Shown here piece by piece: positions 48,115 to 59,624 of a DNA stretch of 64,000 nt; the stretch's first letter is position 1; each line of letters opens with the position of its first letter. The notes beneath the pieces are model-generated. The model saw only the letters and a program-made list of their open reading frames with translations. It was not told where the DNA came from and did not search any database. The DNA is from Druceiella hillmani (lineage: Eukaryota > Arthropoda > Insecta > Lepidoptera > Hepialidae). The stretch is taken from NCBI GenBank assembly GCA_039881145.1, contig JAYKKI010000032.1:14511501-14575500 (forward strand). Reading direction: 5' to 3'. Made by a program: the position numbers and the translations under genes.

Positions 48115-50152
48115 AATGTTATCGTAGTATTGTATTGTCATCAGAATTGCATATTTGCAAAGTTTCAAATCAATATGACCATTAGAAATGGGTGAAAATC
48201 GAATTAATAGATTTATTTAGATACATCGGTACATATAAAAAGCTAATAAAAGCATATTATAAAGGTTACATTTAGATAGCGATATGTTGTATGAAAAAAG
48301 AAAGTCATATGACTGTGTGGGAACTTTAGCTAATGTATTTTATAGATGCAACTGATATGAGATGTTAAGACGTGTGTTAATACTTTTACCAATTCTTCTT
48401 GTCAAAATTATAAATAATGTTCGACAAATTTAAATAATTGTTTACCTTATAATTGATTAAATAACATAATTAAAATTATGTTAATGTTGTATGTAAATTA
48501 TTGAGTTCATATTAATTAAGAATCATGATAACGTAAACTACACTCCACGGTTACACTGTTAGACGAATGAGCACTAGAATACTACTGGAAATATCATAGC
48601 AATTTTTAACGCCAATATCTCGTTTTATGGGCCTTATGCAAAATACTTAAAATATGTCGTGTAAAGTCCATGACTAGAAAATAATACTGGAATTCTGGTT
48701 AAAATAGTTACAATTCTACTAAATCTTACCATTTACTTTATTTTTGGAGTAGCACAGTCAAATTGGGGATTGTATAATTTTGTTATTTTTGGCCGTCCAC
48801 CAAGTCTCGTAGTGAAGCAAAGTTAAAGTTTTTTTCTCAATAACAAGATAGTATTTTTTGTCTGTCAACATTTTTTTTATAGTGAAATTGAATTATTTAC
48901 CCCAATTCTTTTTGAAAAAGTGTATCGTTTGATTGTAATTTTTGATCTGGAGGCAAAAAATCTCTAAATAAAATCTTGAAAATAGTGCTTGATGAGTTAG
49001 TTATATCGCGCTAACTAGTTTGATTTATCAAACAGATCTCTACCTTTGCATTTTCTGACATGCACCATAGGTATTGGTTTCTTAAACTTGGGTAAATTAT
49101 TAAAAAATTAGTATAACATTGTAATTACGTATTGACCTGTTATCATATCAAAATCGTTAGTTAAATTTATGTGCAAATACAGTTATTGGATAAACAACTT
49201 ATCATAAATTAGGATACAAAAATATTATACAGATTTTTATAAAGCAATGAAAAATTAATTTTTCCGTAGGTATTTGCATTGTATATCTTCAAACATCGTG
49301 CATTATGTATAATATTAAAATACCTAGAATTCCTTGAACGCCCCAATAATATCTCTAATACGTACAGTAGTCTTAATAATGGAATAAGACCAATTGGATT
49401 GATAGTGAAATTTGTACTCACGTGTAACAAAATTACGAGTACTTTACGTGCAAATGATATTACCAATTTCGTAAAGTACACTAAACTTTCAATAAAGGCT
49501 TCTCTTTCAAATTATTAAGATTAATGTATTAAATAACCAGTTCCAGAGCATCAAAGAACTGCGAAGGGCAATGTCTCAAAAAAGAACTTGTCGAAAATCG
49601 AATCTAAATTCTGTCAAATAGGAAAAACGACAAAGACTTTTCTACTGCACGTATGCACCTTATATATGCTTGGCGCTAAACTTGTTAGCGTTTTGTAGCA
49701 TACTCTGTAATAATTTATAACCGAGTGGAATATTGATAAAAATCTTGAAGGTTCAGTAAATGACGATAAAATGTCGATAAAGTGGACTTAATTGGAATAA
49801 AAAATATTTATGGTAATGCCAAATAGGAAATGCCAATTAGAAAAAAAGTTTAGAAAAAAGATTTTTAAGCGTCGATCTATTTTCTTATTTTTTTTTCATT
49901 TTATCAAGCTAAAAATTTAGCTCTAACGAAATGGTATTCTACCTAAAGAATTTGATCCTATTTATAAGATACTTATAGGTTAGAACATTAAAAATATTGC
50001 CAGTAACATTTTAACCGAAATCTTGAAACTGCGCTTGCCAATCACAAACAGAAACAAAGGAAATTAAATCATTTCCATTTAACCGCACATTTTCTACGAC
50101 TTCCCATTCCCCTCCTCGGTCTACGGTTGAAGTATTTGTTTCCATACACTTC
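48115..50152. other. AT-rich non-coding sequence
   Basis: Overlapping 79- and 90-codon frames at 49209-49518 on opposite strands show no motif. No element recognised. Confidence 0.45.
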
Positions 50153-50671
50153 ATGTTTTGCAATCAACGCGAATGTTGGAAGCTTATAAATCCATCGCAT
50201 ATTCGAAGAGTATATAGTACTGTAACCTACTATATACTCTTCTTCGCTATTAATAACTTGGATATGATACTTAAAAATGGATTCGTCGTGAAGATTAAAT
50301 ACCCTCTGAAGGCATATTTCAACAGAACTTACTATTTTTGTCTGCATAACAACTTCAGTATCCCCGCAGTTAGTGTCTATGACAGTATTTCTGCAGCTAG
50401 TATCTGTGACAGTACTTCTGCAGCTAGTGTCTATGACAGTACATCTGCAGCTAGTGTCTGTGATAGTACCTCTGCAGCTAGTGTCTGTGCCAGTACCTCT
50501 GCAGCTAGTGTCTGTGACAGTACCTCTGTAGCTAGTATCTGTGACAGTACCTCTGCAACTAGTGTCTGTGACAGTATCTCTGCAGCTAGTGTCTGTGACA
50601 GCACCTCTGCAGCTAGTGTCTGTGACAAATTAAGTGCGATATTGACGAGACGTTTTAAGAATCATGCATAA
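50153..50671 (+). CDS. 172-codon open frame through a 27-bp minisatellite, doubtful
   Basis: The ATG at 50153 opens a frame whose first 70 residues are AT-biased (tyrosine, asparagine, isoleucine), followed by ten near-identical nine-residue repeats of the type AASVCDSTS and a short tail CDKLSAILTRRFKNHA. The repeat length is a multiple of three, so any stop-free unit stays open. The antisense strand is open too (SQTLAAEVL repeats, 50628-50431). No signal peptide, domain or promoter is evident. A repeat-containing small protein is possible, but a chance frame through a minisatellite is more likely. A second, overlapping minus-strand frame (50347-50069) is equally unsupported. Confidence 0.2.
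   Translation: MFCNQRECWKLINPSHIRRVYSTVTYYILFFAINNLDMILKNGFVVKIKYPLKAYFNRTYYFCLHNNFSIPAVSVYDSISAASICDSTSAASVYDSTSAASVCDSTSAASVCASTSAASVCDSTSVASICDSTSATSVCDSISAASVCDSTSAASVCDKLSAILTRRFKNHA
50205..50242. repeat. Perfect hairpin, 15-bp stem
   Basis: GAAGAGTATATAGTA (50205-50219), loop CTGTAACC, TACTATATACTCTTC (50228-50242). Confidence 0.9.
50366..50635. repeat. 27-bp minisatellite, 10 copies
   Basis: GCAGCTAGTGTCTGTGACAG-type units start at 50366, 50393, 50420, 50447, 50474, 50501, 50528, 50555, 50582 and 50609, with no length variation. The last copy is partial. Most differences are single substitutions. Confidence 0.95.
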
Positions 50672-50829
50672 ATCATGTTATAAAAATGACTAATGCGAAA
50701 AACTGTTTATTTATTTCAGATATTCTATTTCTAGATATTCTATTCGACAGTACATCCATATTTTCTTGAAGTAACTGGATTAAGGATGATTTTAAAGAAT
50801 CAAGCCAGTTATTTTTTTTCAACTGTATG

Positions 50830-50830
<1 letters not shown>

Positions 50831-50874
<44 letters not shown>
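50831..50874. repeat. (TA)n microsatellite
   Basis: About 22 TA units; the minus-strand frame 50915-50673 through it is an artefact. Confidence 0.96.
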
Positions 50875-50878
<4 letters not shown>

Positions 50879-51639
50879 GTATGATGTATGTGAGGAATAA
50901 CTTATGAATTTTCATAGAAAGAAGTACTTAACTTGGGAAACAATGGAATGACAACAACATTTTTTTTTTCCTTTCCTAAATAATAGTTTGAAGTATTTGA
51001 TAATTTTACTCAGTCCTATTTTGGTAATAAGCGTCGACAGAATTCAAAAGTTTTTAAATAATTATTAAAGACAATCCTAAACGATGGCGCCATTAAAATT
51101 TAAATCGCGCTTAGTTTTTTTTTATTCATTACAGTGTAACAGTAACAGAAAATAGTCAATACGTACGTAAACGCAATTTTTAGCACGTGTTTACATATCA
51201 CGTAAATATTTGAAGACGTTTAGCAAACACAGTTAATAATAATCTTAAGAGAGGTTTCACGAAATAATATTAAACTTATTAGTTTTTATTTCTCAAAAAT
51301 GCTGTGAAAAACAAAGTTATGGCTGCGGGCGGTACCGAAAATATCTCATGTCTCGAAAACTGCACAACATATCTTATTAAAAACAATTTTCGTTAAAAGT
51401 TTAATTTCTACTACCTTGATTTTTTCAGAATTTTACACACGTTAGTTGAAAAGTTGGAGGAAGGGGGCACACTTCTCAAGACTTTAGAAACGCATATCTC
51501 ACCAACTATTGACTTAAATTAAAAAAAATGGTTTGGAACGTCTAAATCATTTTAAGAACTATCTAATGCAATCTAGACCTACCTATCTAACACGCATGTA
51601 TGTGCACGGTAATTTTTTTCATTTCTCAGTTGTATTAAT
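50875..51639. other. AT-rich non-coding sequence
   Basis: Nothing recognised. Confidence 0.5.
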
Positions 51640-51800
51640 ATTATTATATAATAATATTATTTATAGGAGATACCTACCATTTTAATTTCATCTATATAAT
51701 CCCAATAGTCTCCGAGTAAAATGGCTGTGATATACGGACAGACAGACAGACGGACAGGAAGAAATTATGAGGATTCCATTTTTGGCATTTGGCAAGTTCA
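51640..51800 (+). mobile_element. GGTTCCG-family dispersed repeat, copy 6 (3' part)
   Basis: AAAATGGCTGTGATATACGG at about 51718, then ACAGACAGACAGACGGACAG and GAGGATTCCATTTTTGGCA repeat the family ending with the terminal motif changed to GATTCC. The 80-codon frame 51721-51963 begins in it and is an artefact. Confidence 0.55.
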
Positions 51801-51959
51801 TGTTAAAATTCTAAATATACGCTATGTTATGTCCATTTTTTTCACTGTCCCCTTAGTTGTATACATATGTATATATTTTATACCTCCATTACTCCCAAAC
51901 GAGCATATACATAAATCGGAGTACCCATTCGACCGTGCCAACCTAAAGGGGAGACTTAA

Positions 51960-52120
51960 TTAAAATATGGGACGTGATTTTTATTTTCGCTGACGACATA
52001 GTTAGCGGGCGGGGGATGAATAAATGGGCCCCACCCCGTAGTTAGGCAAAATAATCCCACGGGACGCGCCGCGGAATATTTGCTTGATTAGGGGGTTGCG
52101 TTTTTGAGTTTTCGAAATCG
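51960..52120. promoter_or_regulatory. GC-rich island with TAATCCC site (candidate enhancer)
   Basis: Includes TTAGCGGGCGGGGGATGAA, TGGGCCCCACCCCGTAG, a bicoid/Otx-type TAATCCC at 52052-52058 and GGGACGCGCCGCGG. No open frame. The role is inferred from composition and motif. Confidence 0.35.
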
Positions 52121-52429
52121 AATGCGGGAGTTTGTGTCTGTGTGTATTTAGGAACATGGCTTTTTAAAAGTCTTCATGATATGGATATTTTAGTATCTAT
52201 CCGAGTACATTTAATTACTTTAGTAAATAAAAGTTCCTTAAACTTTTAATATAAATGAAGATTTATTAATATGAGATCAGCAAATTTTAACCGAGTTACT
52301 TAATTTTACGAGCCTTAAGAATCAAATTAATATTTAAAAAGATGTCAAAAATAAGTCAGAACACATATAGGAGGAATGATCCATATAATACGGATATTTT
52401 ACTTACATGAATTGTAAAATTTAGAGGGG
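52121..52429. other. AT-rich non-coding sequence
   Basis: Nothing recognised. Confidence 0.5.
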
Positions 52430-52650
52430 AAAAATGAGCAACCCTAGCTGCCAACCACACAAAACTCAGAGGTATAAAACATTTTGGAAAAATATTTCAT
52501 ATTCCGACACGCATAAAGGCTATACACTTCATTCCATTTTAGAAGAGAATGTTAACAAAGCAAAGTGACAGTTCAGGTATTATAAACTTTTTCTTATATT
52601 CTCAAATCGATAAAGAAGCTAAATATAACATTCAGTATTTCATGTTATTC
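52430..52650 (+). repeat. Dispersed repeat family R3, copy 2 (partial)
   Basis: Aligns with 54345-54535: AAAATTTAG-G, AGCTGCCAACCAC-CAAAACT, GGTATAAAACATTTTGGAAA, TTCATTCCATTTTAGAAGAG and AAAGTGACAGTTCAGGTAT. Confidence 0.7.
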
Positions 52651-52658
52651 TATTTTAT

Positions 52659-52775
52659 AAATATCTACGTGCGTATATTAGAGAAGAGTGAGAAAATAGC
52701 ATAAACTAAAATAAATACGTGCAAATATCTACGTGCGTATATTAGAGAAGACTGAGAAAATAGCATAAACTAAAG
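52659..52775. repeat. Tandem duplication, 64-bp unit, 2 copies
   Basis: AAATATCTACGTGCGTATAT starts at 52659 and 52723, followed in both by TAGAGAAGA-TGAGAAAATAG and CATAAACTAAA. Nearly identical, so recent. Confidence 0.92.
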
Positions 52776-52827
52776 AAAGTTCTTCAATGAAAACCATGTT
52801 ATTAAGATTATTAAAAAAATTATACAC

Positions 52828-52851
52828 CACGTGATCATTATATACCACGTG
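52828..52851. promoter_or_regulatory. Two CACGTG E-boxes in an 18-bp direct repeat
   Basis: CACCACGTGATCATTATA and ACCACGTGATCA place CACGTG at 52828-52833 and 52846-52851. Tandem CACGTG boxes are the site type for bHLH factors such as CLOCK/CYCLE. It could equally be a chance small duplication. Confidence 0.4.
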
Positions 52852-53601
52852 ATCAGAATCGGCTTGTCTAATTGTTATGTGCCCACCTTTGATATATTAT
52901 ATGGAGTATTTATTTTTTCATAAGCTTCGGATAATACTTTTCATCACAAAAAATGTAAAAATATTTTTTTTTTCTGCACAAGTCTCAAAGTTTTTAAGAT
53001 ATTTGATAGCTCGTCCGGACTTCGTATCCTTATTTTCCTTTTTGTCAAAGTTTTTTTTCTTTTCCTCAGAGTGTGTTTTTTTTTTTATGTACTTTTCCTT
53101 TCAGACTATTACTTCTCCTAGTTTCTTTAGTTATTTATTTCAGAAAATATTTTTTCAGATATCACATTCATAGAAGGCGGTACTGTGGTAATAAGCATTG
53201 CAGAATGACCAACTATAATTTTGGACCTGAAGTTAAGTTAATCCATGCTAGTTGACTTCCCCACGATATCAAGAAAAAGGAAAATATAGCCGTACTATGT
53301 GAAAAACGTTAATACCCCAGTTTGCAACAATATTTCCACTCAATTTGACGCTTACCAGTCAGTGGCTGTTGATAGGACCGCACTAATTGATATTCAAATT
53401 GAAATTCCGATATTCGCGTCAATTCGTGAATTTTCCGAGCGAAGAGTTTATGGAATAAATTAAAAATGTTTGTATTTTACGGCTCGGGATAAAATTGGAG
53501 AGAAACTCAAAGGTGATGATAAAATTAGTTAATGACGCAATGCAATTTAAAAAGTGAAACTATAACAAAGAATAATTAGATTAACAAACGCCGTTTGAAA
53601 A
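52852..53601. other. Mostly AT-rich non-coding sequence
   Basis: 52890-53160 is T-rich, giving phenylalanine-rich frames. 53330-53460 is less AT-rich with CTAATTGATA and TCAATTCGTG. No gene recognised. Confidence 0.4.
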
Positions 53602-53692
53602 ATACATGTTTATATATATTTAACACAGCTTCATATATTAATATGCCGCATGTTAATATATGAAGCTGTGTGTTAAATATATATAGCATGTA
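53602..53692. repeat. Long hairpin, arms about 44 bp
   Basis: The left arm (ATACATG, TATATATATTTAACACAG, CTTCATATATTAATATG) and the right arm (CATGTTAATATATGAAG, CTGTGTGTTAAATATATATA, GCATGTAT) pair over about 44 bp with one two-base insertion and two or three mismatches around a tiny CCG loop. It may be a short foldback element or a small-RNA precursor. Confidence 0.85.
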
Positions 53693-53943
53693 TAGAAGCG
53701 AGTTCGAAACACGCGGGGTCCAACCTCTTTTACAGCAATACGTGTCTTATCAGCGGCAAAAAAAATTACTTACGCTCATGAGCTATGAAGTAGCTATGAG
53801 GTTCTTCTCAGATACCTCAATTTTGTTTCAGTTCAAAAGTATAATCGTTCGGTCTAATAACATCTCTTGTTTCATTTTGATAGCGTGAAGTGATGTGAAA
53901 CAATGTAAAAATATAGATAAGTTAATAATCTCAGTCTATTTTC

Positions 53944-54016
53944 AAATCTTTAACTTTTAAGCTTTTATTTAACGTCATAAACTTATGTTAAATGAAAGCT
54001 CAAAAGTTAAAGATTT
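53944..54016. repeat. Hairpin, arms about 34 bp
   Basis: AAATCTTTAACTTTTAAGC (53944) with AGCTCAAAAGTTAAAGATTT (to 54016) and TTTATTTAACG with TTATGTTAAATGA pair with only two substitutions and a short gap, leaving a few-base loop. Total 73 bp, the size of a microRNA precursor. Expression is unknown. Confidence 0.8.
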
Positions 54017-54079
54017 AATTCACAGATTCTGTTAAATTATAAGTATTATATTATCAGTCAGCGGGGTACGTTTGAGTAT

Positions 54080-54985
54080 TAAAGGCATTCTTAAAAAAAC
54101 TTTTGGAATCGATACTCCATTCCATTTCAAAAAAGATGGTAAATAAACCAATTTAACAGTTAAAATATAGTTACTACGAATACATATTTAATCAGTGGAT
54201 AATTATTCACTAAAACTCATTATGTTTCATCAATGAAATTATTAAACCATGTACTACAATCACCATATTAACATAATAAACTGTCATATTAAATAATGTT
54301 ATAAATATCAGTATTACGCGGATATTTTACTAAATGATTTGCAAAATTTAGTGTAGGAGGAGGTAGACAATCTTAGCTGTCAACCACGCAAAACTTGGAG
54401 CTATAAAACATTATGGAAAAATATTCGATATTCCAAGACGTATGAAGTACATAATTCATTCAATTCCAGAAGAGAATATTTGTAAACAAAGCAAAATGAC
54501 AGTTCAGATATCGTAAACTTTTTATTATAACCATGTTAGTAATATAATATAGATATCTTTAGTATTATTTATTAAGAAATATAATTATTAAAATATAAAT
54601 TTACTTCGTATAAATAATGATTAATTTACTTAAAGTGCATAAAAATAATGCCGAACATAGACATTAAAGTTTTTTGTAATGTTACTTTTTTGTTAAATAA
54701 ATATATCTAACATTAAACATAATAATCGAAAATATAAAATCAAATAAGATCAAAATCTTAATTATTATAAAAACGATGCCGTGCGTTACTTACAAAAATT
54801 GTATTCTACACTCAAAAATAATACTAACACTTATTTATAAACAAAATAACACAATAGCATCAATATTCTATCTCGTTTACTATTTCTCTCTCGTTTTAGC
54901 GTCATACCAGAAAGACAGTCAAGTATCATCTATGGCCAATAGAAACTGATTTATTGCATATACATATTTCACTTCAACGCATTAT
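54080..54985 (+). repeat. Dispersed repeat family R3, copy 3
   Basis: 54110-54540 matches copies at 39.45-39.75 and 52.43-52.65 kb. 54885-54970 (TTACTATTTCTCTCTCG, GCGTCATACCAGAAAGACAG, AGAAACTGATTTATTGCA) is the reverse complement of 39850-39925. The orientation of the second block differs between copies, so the family is inverted or rearranged. The middle part (54545-54870) is AT-rich filler. Confidence 0.6.
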
Positions 54986-55259
54986 GTCTAAAAAATAGCA
55001 CGTACGGATATAGTATTTATTTTAATACAACATTTTTGTAGTTTTCGTTTCGCTTTGTTTACTTAAGCTCCATGCAACAATTACAATATTGACGTAATTT
55101 TTACTATTTTAAACCTTAAGGTCGATATTAAACTCAATCCTCTATTGTTATGCTTTGTCAATGGGGGATGAAATAGGAAAAATGAAATCAGTTTAAAATA
55201 TTAAAAATTTCAATTTTTAGTATAAAAAAGAAGAAACACAGTCATACGTTAGCTGACAT

Positions 55260-55510
55260 TTTTGGATACACACTTTTCATTTGCAGTTAATTTGAGTCAA
55301 TGATTGTCATATAATATCGCGTTTAATTTGGTTTTCTTCAATATGTAATGTGATTCATTGTTCAGTATTACGATAATACACTTATCAATTGAAAAGTAAA
55401 GAACGAGTTTATTTGTAATTCATTAATCTTTTTTACTGATATTTTGGGTACACAGCACGCTTTTCAATTGTTTTTAATATAGTCGGTAAATGTCATACGA
55501 TATTGCATAT
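55260..55510. repeat. Diverged tandem duplication, about 185-bp spacing
   Basis: CATTTTTGGATACACACTTT at 55257 with TCATATAATATCGCG, and ATTTTGGGTACACAGCACGC at 55441 with TCATACGATATTGCA, keep the same order. The similarity is moderate. Confidence 0.45.
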
Positions 55511-55849
55511 AATTTTATTTTCATTAACTTAAATCTGATTACAAATGTTAAAAAGATAAGTAGTATAACTACTTAAACCGGAAATGAATTTTCTCCTAAA
55601 GCCCATTTCAAAATGGGTACACACAAATTTTAAGATTTGCACTACCAGTCTACTAATTTGGTCTCAAAACACAGCTAAATCATATCCTTATAGATATCTC
55701 CATCAAATTAAGCGCCCACATGAAACTGGCTCCAAATTAAAATACATCTCCACATCCACAAACACATATATATGTAGGTAAGATCCCGTAATTATATACA
55801 TGACATTATGTAATGAAAAGAACCCTTTCACCATTACGGAGGCAGAAAA

Positions 55850-56120
55850 GGGACGAAGCCTTTGTGTTAAAGCACCTCTGCGCAAATACAGTTATATTAA
55901 AAAGGGGTTACGCGATCTAATAAAAGCCCTTTATGTCCCAGAGCTTTGGGCGCTCGGGAGCGGCTTTCTATTATGTTATCTTTTGTCCCGCTTTGTTGGC
56001 GTGATTCGTTTTTTTAAAGCTTTTTATTTTTGTACGGGGACATAATGTCGCTGTTTGTGGGGCGTGAGTAGGTGGATGCTGCCGGCGAGCGTGTCGTAGG
56101 CAGCCATTTTGTGTTGAAAT
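55850..56120. promoter_or_regulatory. GC-rich island (candidate conserved non-coding element)
   Basis: Contains AATAAAAGCCCTTTATG, GAGCTTTGGGCGCTCGGGAG, CCCGCTTTGTTGGCGTGATT, GGGGACATAATGTCGC and TGGATGCTGCCGGCGAGC. An 81-codon frame (55800-56045) overlaps it but has no domain or splice signals. Confidence 0.3.
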
Positions 56121-57429
56121 GGCGAGAGGAAGTCTTTTATAACTCTAATACTGGCCTTATTTTTTTAAATATTTTATATTTTGTACAACGCAAGCACTTA
56201 AATTAATATAGGCAAAATATCTTTAACTAATTTAACTCTTTTTGTGGAATATTTTTAACTTATTTAACTCTTTTGTTTTTTTTTCTTAACTTCTTTTTAT
56301 TTAACGTTTATAAACTTATTCATCTTTTTAGCATATATATTGGACTTTGTATAATAGAGTATGTTCTTCGTAAAAACTGCTTCGACAAGCCATCGAAGTC
56401 GTTGTATAAAAATTTAAAATATTTTTTGATGATTAAAGTTCTACTTTTTAAAAAAAAGTGTTCAAAAGTTAGTTTGAAATAGAATAGAAAAATTAAAAAT
56501 AGAAAATTTCAGAAAAAAAATTTAAAATTATGTGTTGCCGATGTATGTACTACGCGCTTTTGAAAAGTTATTAAGATAACTATTTTTTTTAATTGAACTA
56601 ATAATTAATGTAGACAAAGAAAATTTCGGCTGCATAAGCAATCTCTTCCAGTTAATGACGATAACTTATTCTAAATGTATCATTTGTGAATTATGAGGAG
56701 AATAATAAAGACAAAAATCGTTAACACAGGTTTTGATGACTTACAAATGAAATTATTTCAAGTGAACCGGGTTACCAACTTCATTAGTTTTGAAACTCAC
56801 GAAAAATCCTTAAGTCGCAGAAATAACGCAGATGGGAATTACTGGGTGACTGAGCTTGCTATAATATTTAAGATAATTTAATATGAATTATTAAAATACG
56901 TTTTTATTATTTAATTTATATAAAATATAGAAGACGAAAGGCATTCGTAGGCTAACTGTAAGGTTATTAAAATTCTTATTCATACGTATGAAGACGATAT
57001 ATAAATTTCATAAAATATATATAATTAAGCACTTTATGAAATGACTACGAAATCCTAATTATGGTCTGATGCTTATATGACTGTTTTTTAAAGTAAAATT
57101 ATATCTTTATTTACAGGAATTTAGATAAAAAGTGTATTTTATTGTTATATATTTTAAGAGGGTAATAAAAAAATAAGAGATATTTATTATTTCACAGATA
57201 CGAAACACGTATATAATGCGAACGTTAATGCATGGCTATTTTAATATTTTTATCGGTTAATTTTTGATCAATCATAGTGCAAAAGCAGCAAAACTATATA
57301 AATAAAATTATACAGGAAAAACGAATGGTTAACTTAAGGAAAACAACGGTTAATACGCATGTTCCAAAACTTGCTTGATCAAAGCTTTTTCAACGTACTA
57401 ACGGAATAATATCGATGTAAGAAATCTAC
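56121..57429. other. AT-rich non-coding sequence
   Basis: T-rich and A-rich frames (56273-56482, 56693-56881) show no motif. Confidence 0.5.
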
Positions 57430-57600
57430 ACCAACCACACTAGCTCGCCCCCCACACACAGGCGCAGTAAAAAGCGAACAAATATTTGCCGAGCGGTTAC
57501 CGGTAGCTTTTAAGGAGTTTGCTGAGGACGTGGCGCTAATAAGCCGTGTGTGTGTCGCGCCGCCGACGCGCTCCTTCCCAGCTAGATGAGATGCGCTGTG
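57430..57600. promoter_or_regulatory. GC-rich island (candidate enhancer)
   Basis: Contains CTCGCCCCCCACACACAGGC, GCGGTTACCGGTAGC, GACGTGGCGCTAATAAGCC and GTGTGTGTCGCGCCGCCGAC. ACCGGT and CTAATAA could bind Grainyhead-type and homeodomain factors. No coding frame. Confidence 0.3.
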
Positions 57601-59624
57601 AACAAATGTATAAAAAATACATACAAAGAAGGTTATCCTGAAAGGTTTACCGTCATTTTTCCGCTCTAGATTAGCGAAATGTAAGATATTAAAAAATAAT
57701 TTACAAAATATAATTCCAAGGGCATATAGATTTTATATTTAAAAAAAGCTATATATAATATAAAAACTTGGTTTCGTTTAAGGTATATCCTTAAAGCTTA
57801 AGAACGTTTATCTATATAGTAATATGCGAAGAGAAACATTTTGTACCCCTTTTCAAGCATATTGGGCGCACGGAGGAGTGTGAGATTTCAAATAGTTAAA
57901 ATTTATATGCAAAAGCAGTGCAGAAAGTTAACTTTTATAAACAATACGTGTCATAAATATATTAAATTATAAATTACAAATACATTAAAAGAATAATTGT
58001 TTACATTCATACTGTCAACGTTAACTACATAATAATCTGTGGTCAAACAATTGCACAGAGAAGAGATGGTTGCCAAACAATTTTAAAATATAGAATTGAC
58101 TGAATGAGTTTCGAGCTGTGGAGTGTATGTCGAGGCAGAAAAGTGTTTATTTTATATTTTGTGTAATAAATATCTATAATGGTTTTATATATTAGTGAAA
58201 TACAGCTTGCTTAATGTATACCTGTTGCAAAAGGAAAAGTTTGTGGCAGCAATCTGAATTGACTTACTCTGGCTTACCTTTTAGTTTATTTAACAAAGTG
58301 AGTAGGTAAGTACGTTACGGTCGAATTTCAACCATTGGGCCACCACCAGTTTTCATAATTAAGAATGATATTTGATAAGATGGTTTACCTTAAAAATCGT
58401 CTTTATTTCCAGGTTTTTGTAATATATTAAGTAATTTTACGGCAAATTTTTGTACTCAAATAAACTCTGAAAGCCACCAAGTTGTAAATACATTCGTTTT
58501 GTTTGTTTTAACAGTCGATGTATCGGGGCTAAACTAGGGAGTAAGGTATAAGTATGCATGTAAGACCAATGCAATAAGTGTTATTTTCTTCAAAAGAATA
58601 ATAATTGAATTAGTAGAATGATTCATCATTTCTTATATTAATTAATTAAAGTTCAGTATAATTTAATATTTTCCAAATTTCATATCATTAGATAGTTTAT
58701 AAAATCCTATTACATATATAAATAAATTCCTATATTAAACTAAATTTAATTGAACAAAAGAGTTTTTTTATGAAATGGTGATGCATTATGGAAATAATGT
58801 AATTGTAAATTTAGTTCAATATATAAAAATAATTAGCACGTTTTGTTTTATTTCAAAACTCGTAATCTTGAAAACAGTTACTTTTAGTTCAAAAATAATT
58901 GGACGTAATTTTTAATAGTAATAATAAAAATATTTAAGCCTTTTCTCCTAATCTGCGATTTGAGATATCCATATTAAAATAAAATAAATATCTCGATTCT
59001 AAATCAAATTTACTAGGGAACGGCATGTAAAAATTCTAAAAGTATAATTCTTAGTTAATTGTACTAGAGAACGGCGTATAATAATTCTAAAAATTCAAAT
59101 TCTGGAATAAACCAATGCATTGAAAACACTATGTACACCTATGCAGTGAGTACCTATCAATAAATTCCTCATAATTCTGCATGTATAGATATCTAATAAT
59201 GCTTTGCAAACAATAGTTAATAGTCCAAAAAGTGTTTGCTACAAAACATATTGAACATTACTACTAAACTAAAAGTTTAAATACTGTGCATACCGTATTG
59301 AATGTAGACTGTTTCTTATCGCCGCAGGACATACGACAGGTTTATTACACCTAAATTATATATTAGTTTGTCTCAACTGTAATAGTAAAGGTGAACCCTT
59401 TTGATGCATGGAGTCAGTAGTAATTCCATCACAAGGTGTTTTAGCACTCTATTGAAACTTAAGTTATTTTCAAGACATTATTTCTGACAGGACCAATTCA
59501 GTGAATAAACAGGTGCAATAAAATATGGCACTAAAATTTTATCAAAGTATCATACCAGATATTAAACCACATATTATTTGTTTAATTGTTTGCCGTGTTT
59601 ACGCCATTTAACTTTGTGCTATAT
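57601..59624. other. AT-rich non-coding sequence
   Basis: Nothing recognised. Confidence 0.5.

Noticed and set aside
49209..49518. Overlapping opposite-strand frames of 90 and 79 codons
   Set aside because: Mutual shadows in AT-rich sequence with no motif on either strand.
50069..50347. 92-codon minus-strand frame next to the minisatellite
   Set aside because: No domain; it spans a palindrome and AT-rich DNA.
51721..51963. 80-codon gene starting MAVIYGQTDRRTG
   Set aside because: The start is the GGCTGTGA-CAGACAGACGG end of the GGTTCCG repeat family.
53697..53725. tRNA T-arm (GAGTTCGAAACACGC)
   Set aside because: No acceptor stem, D-arm or anticodon arm around it.
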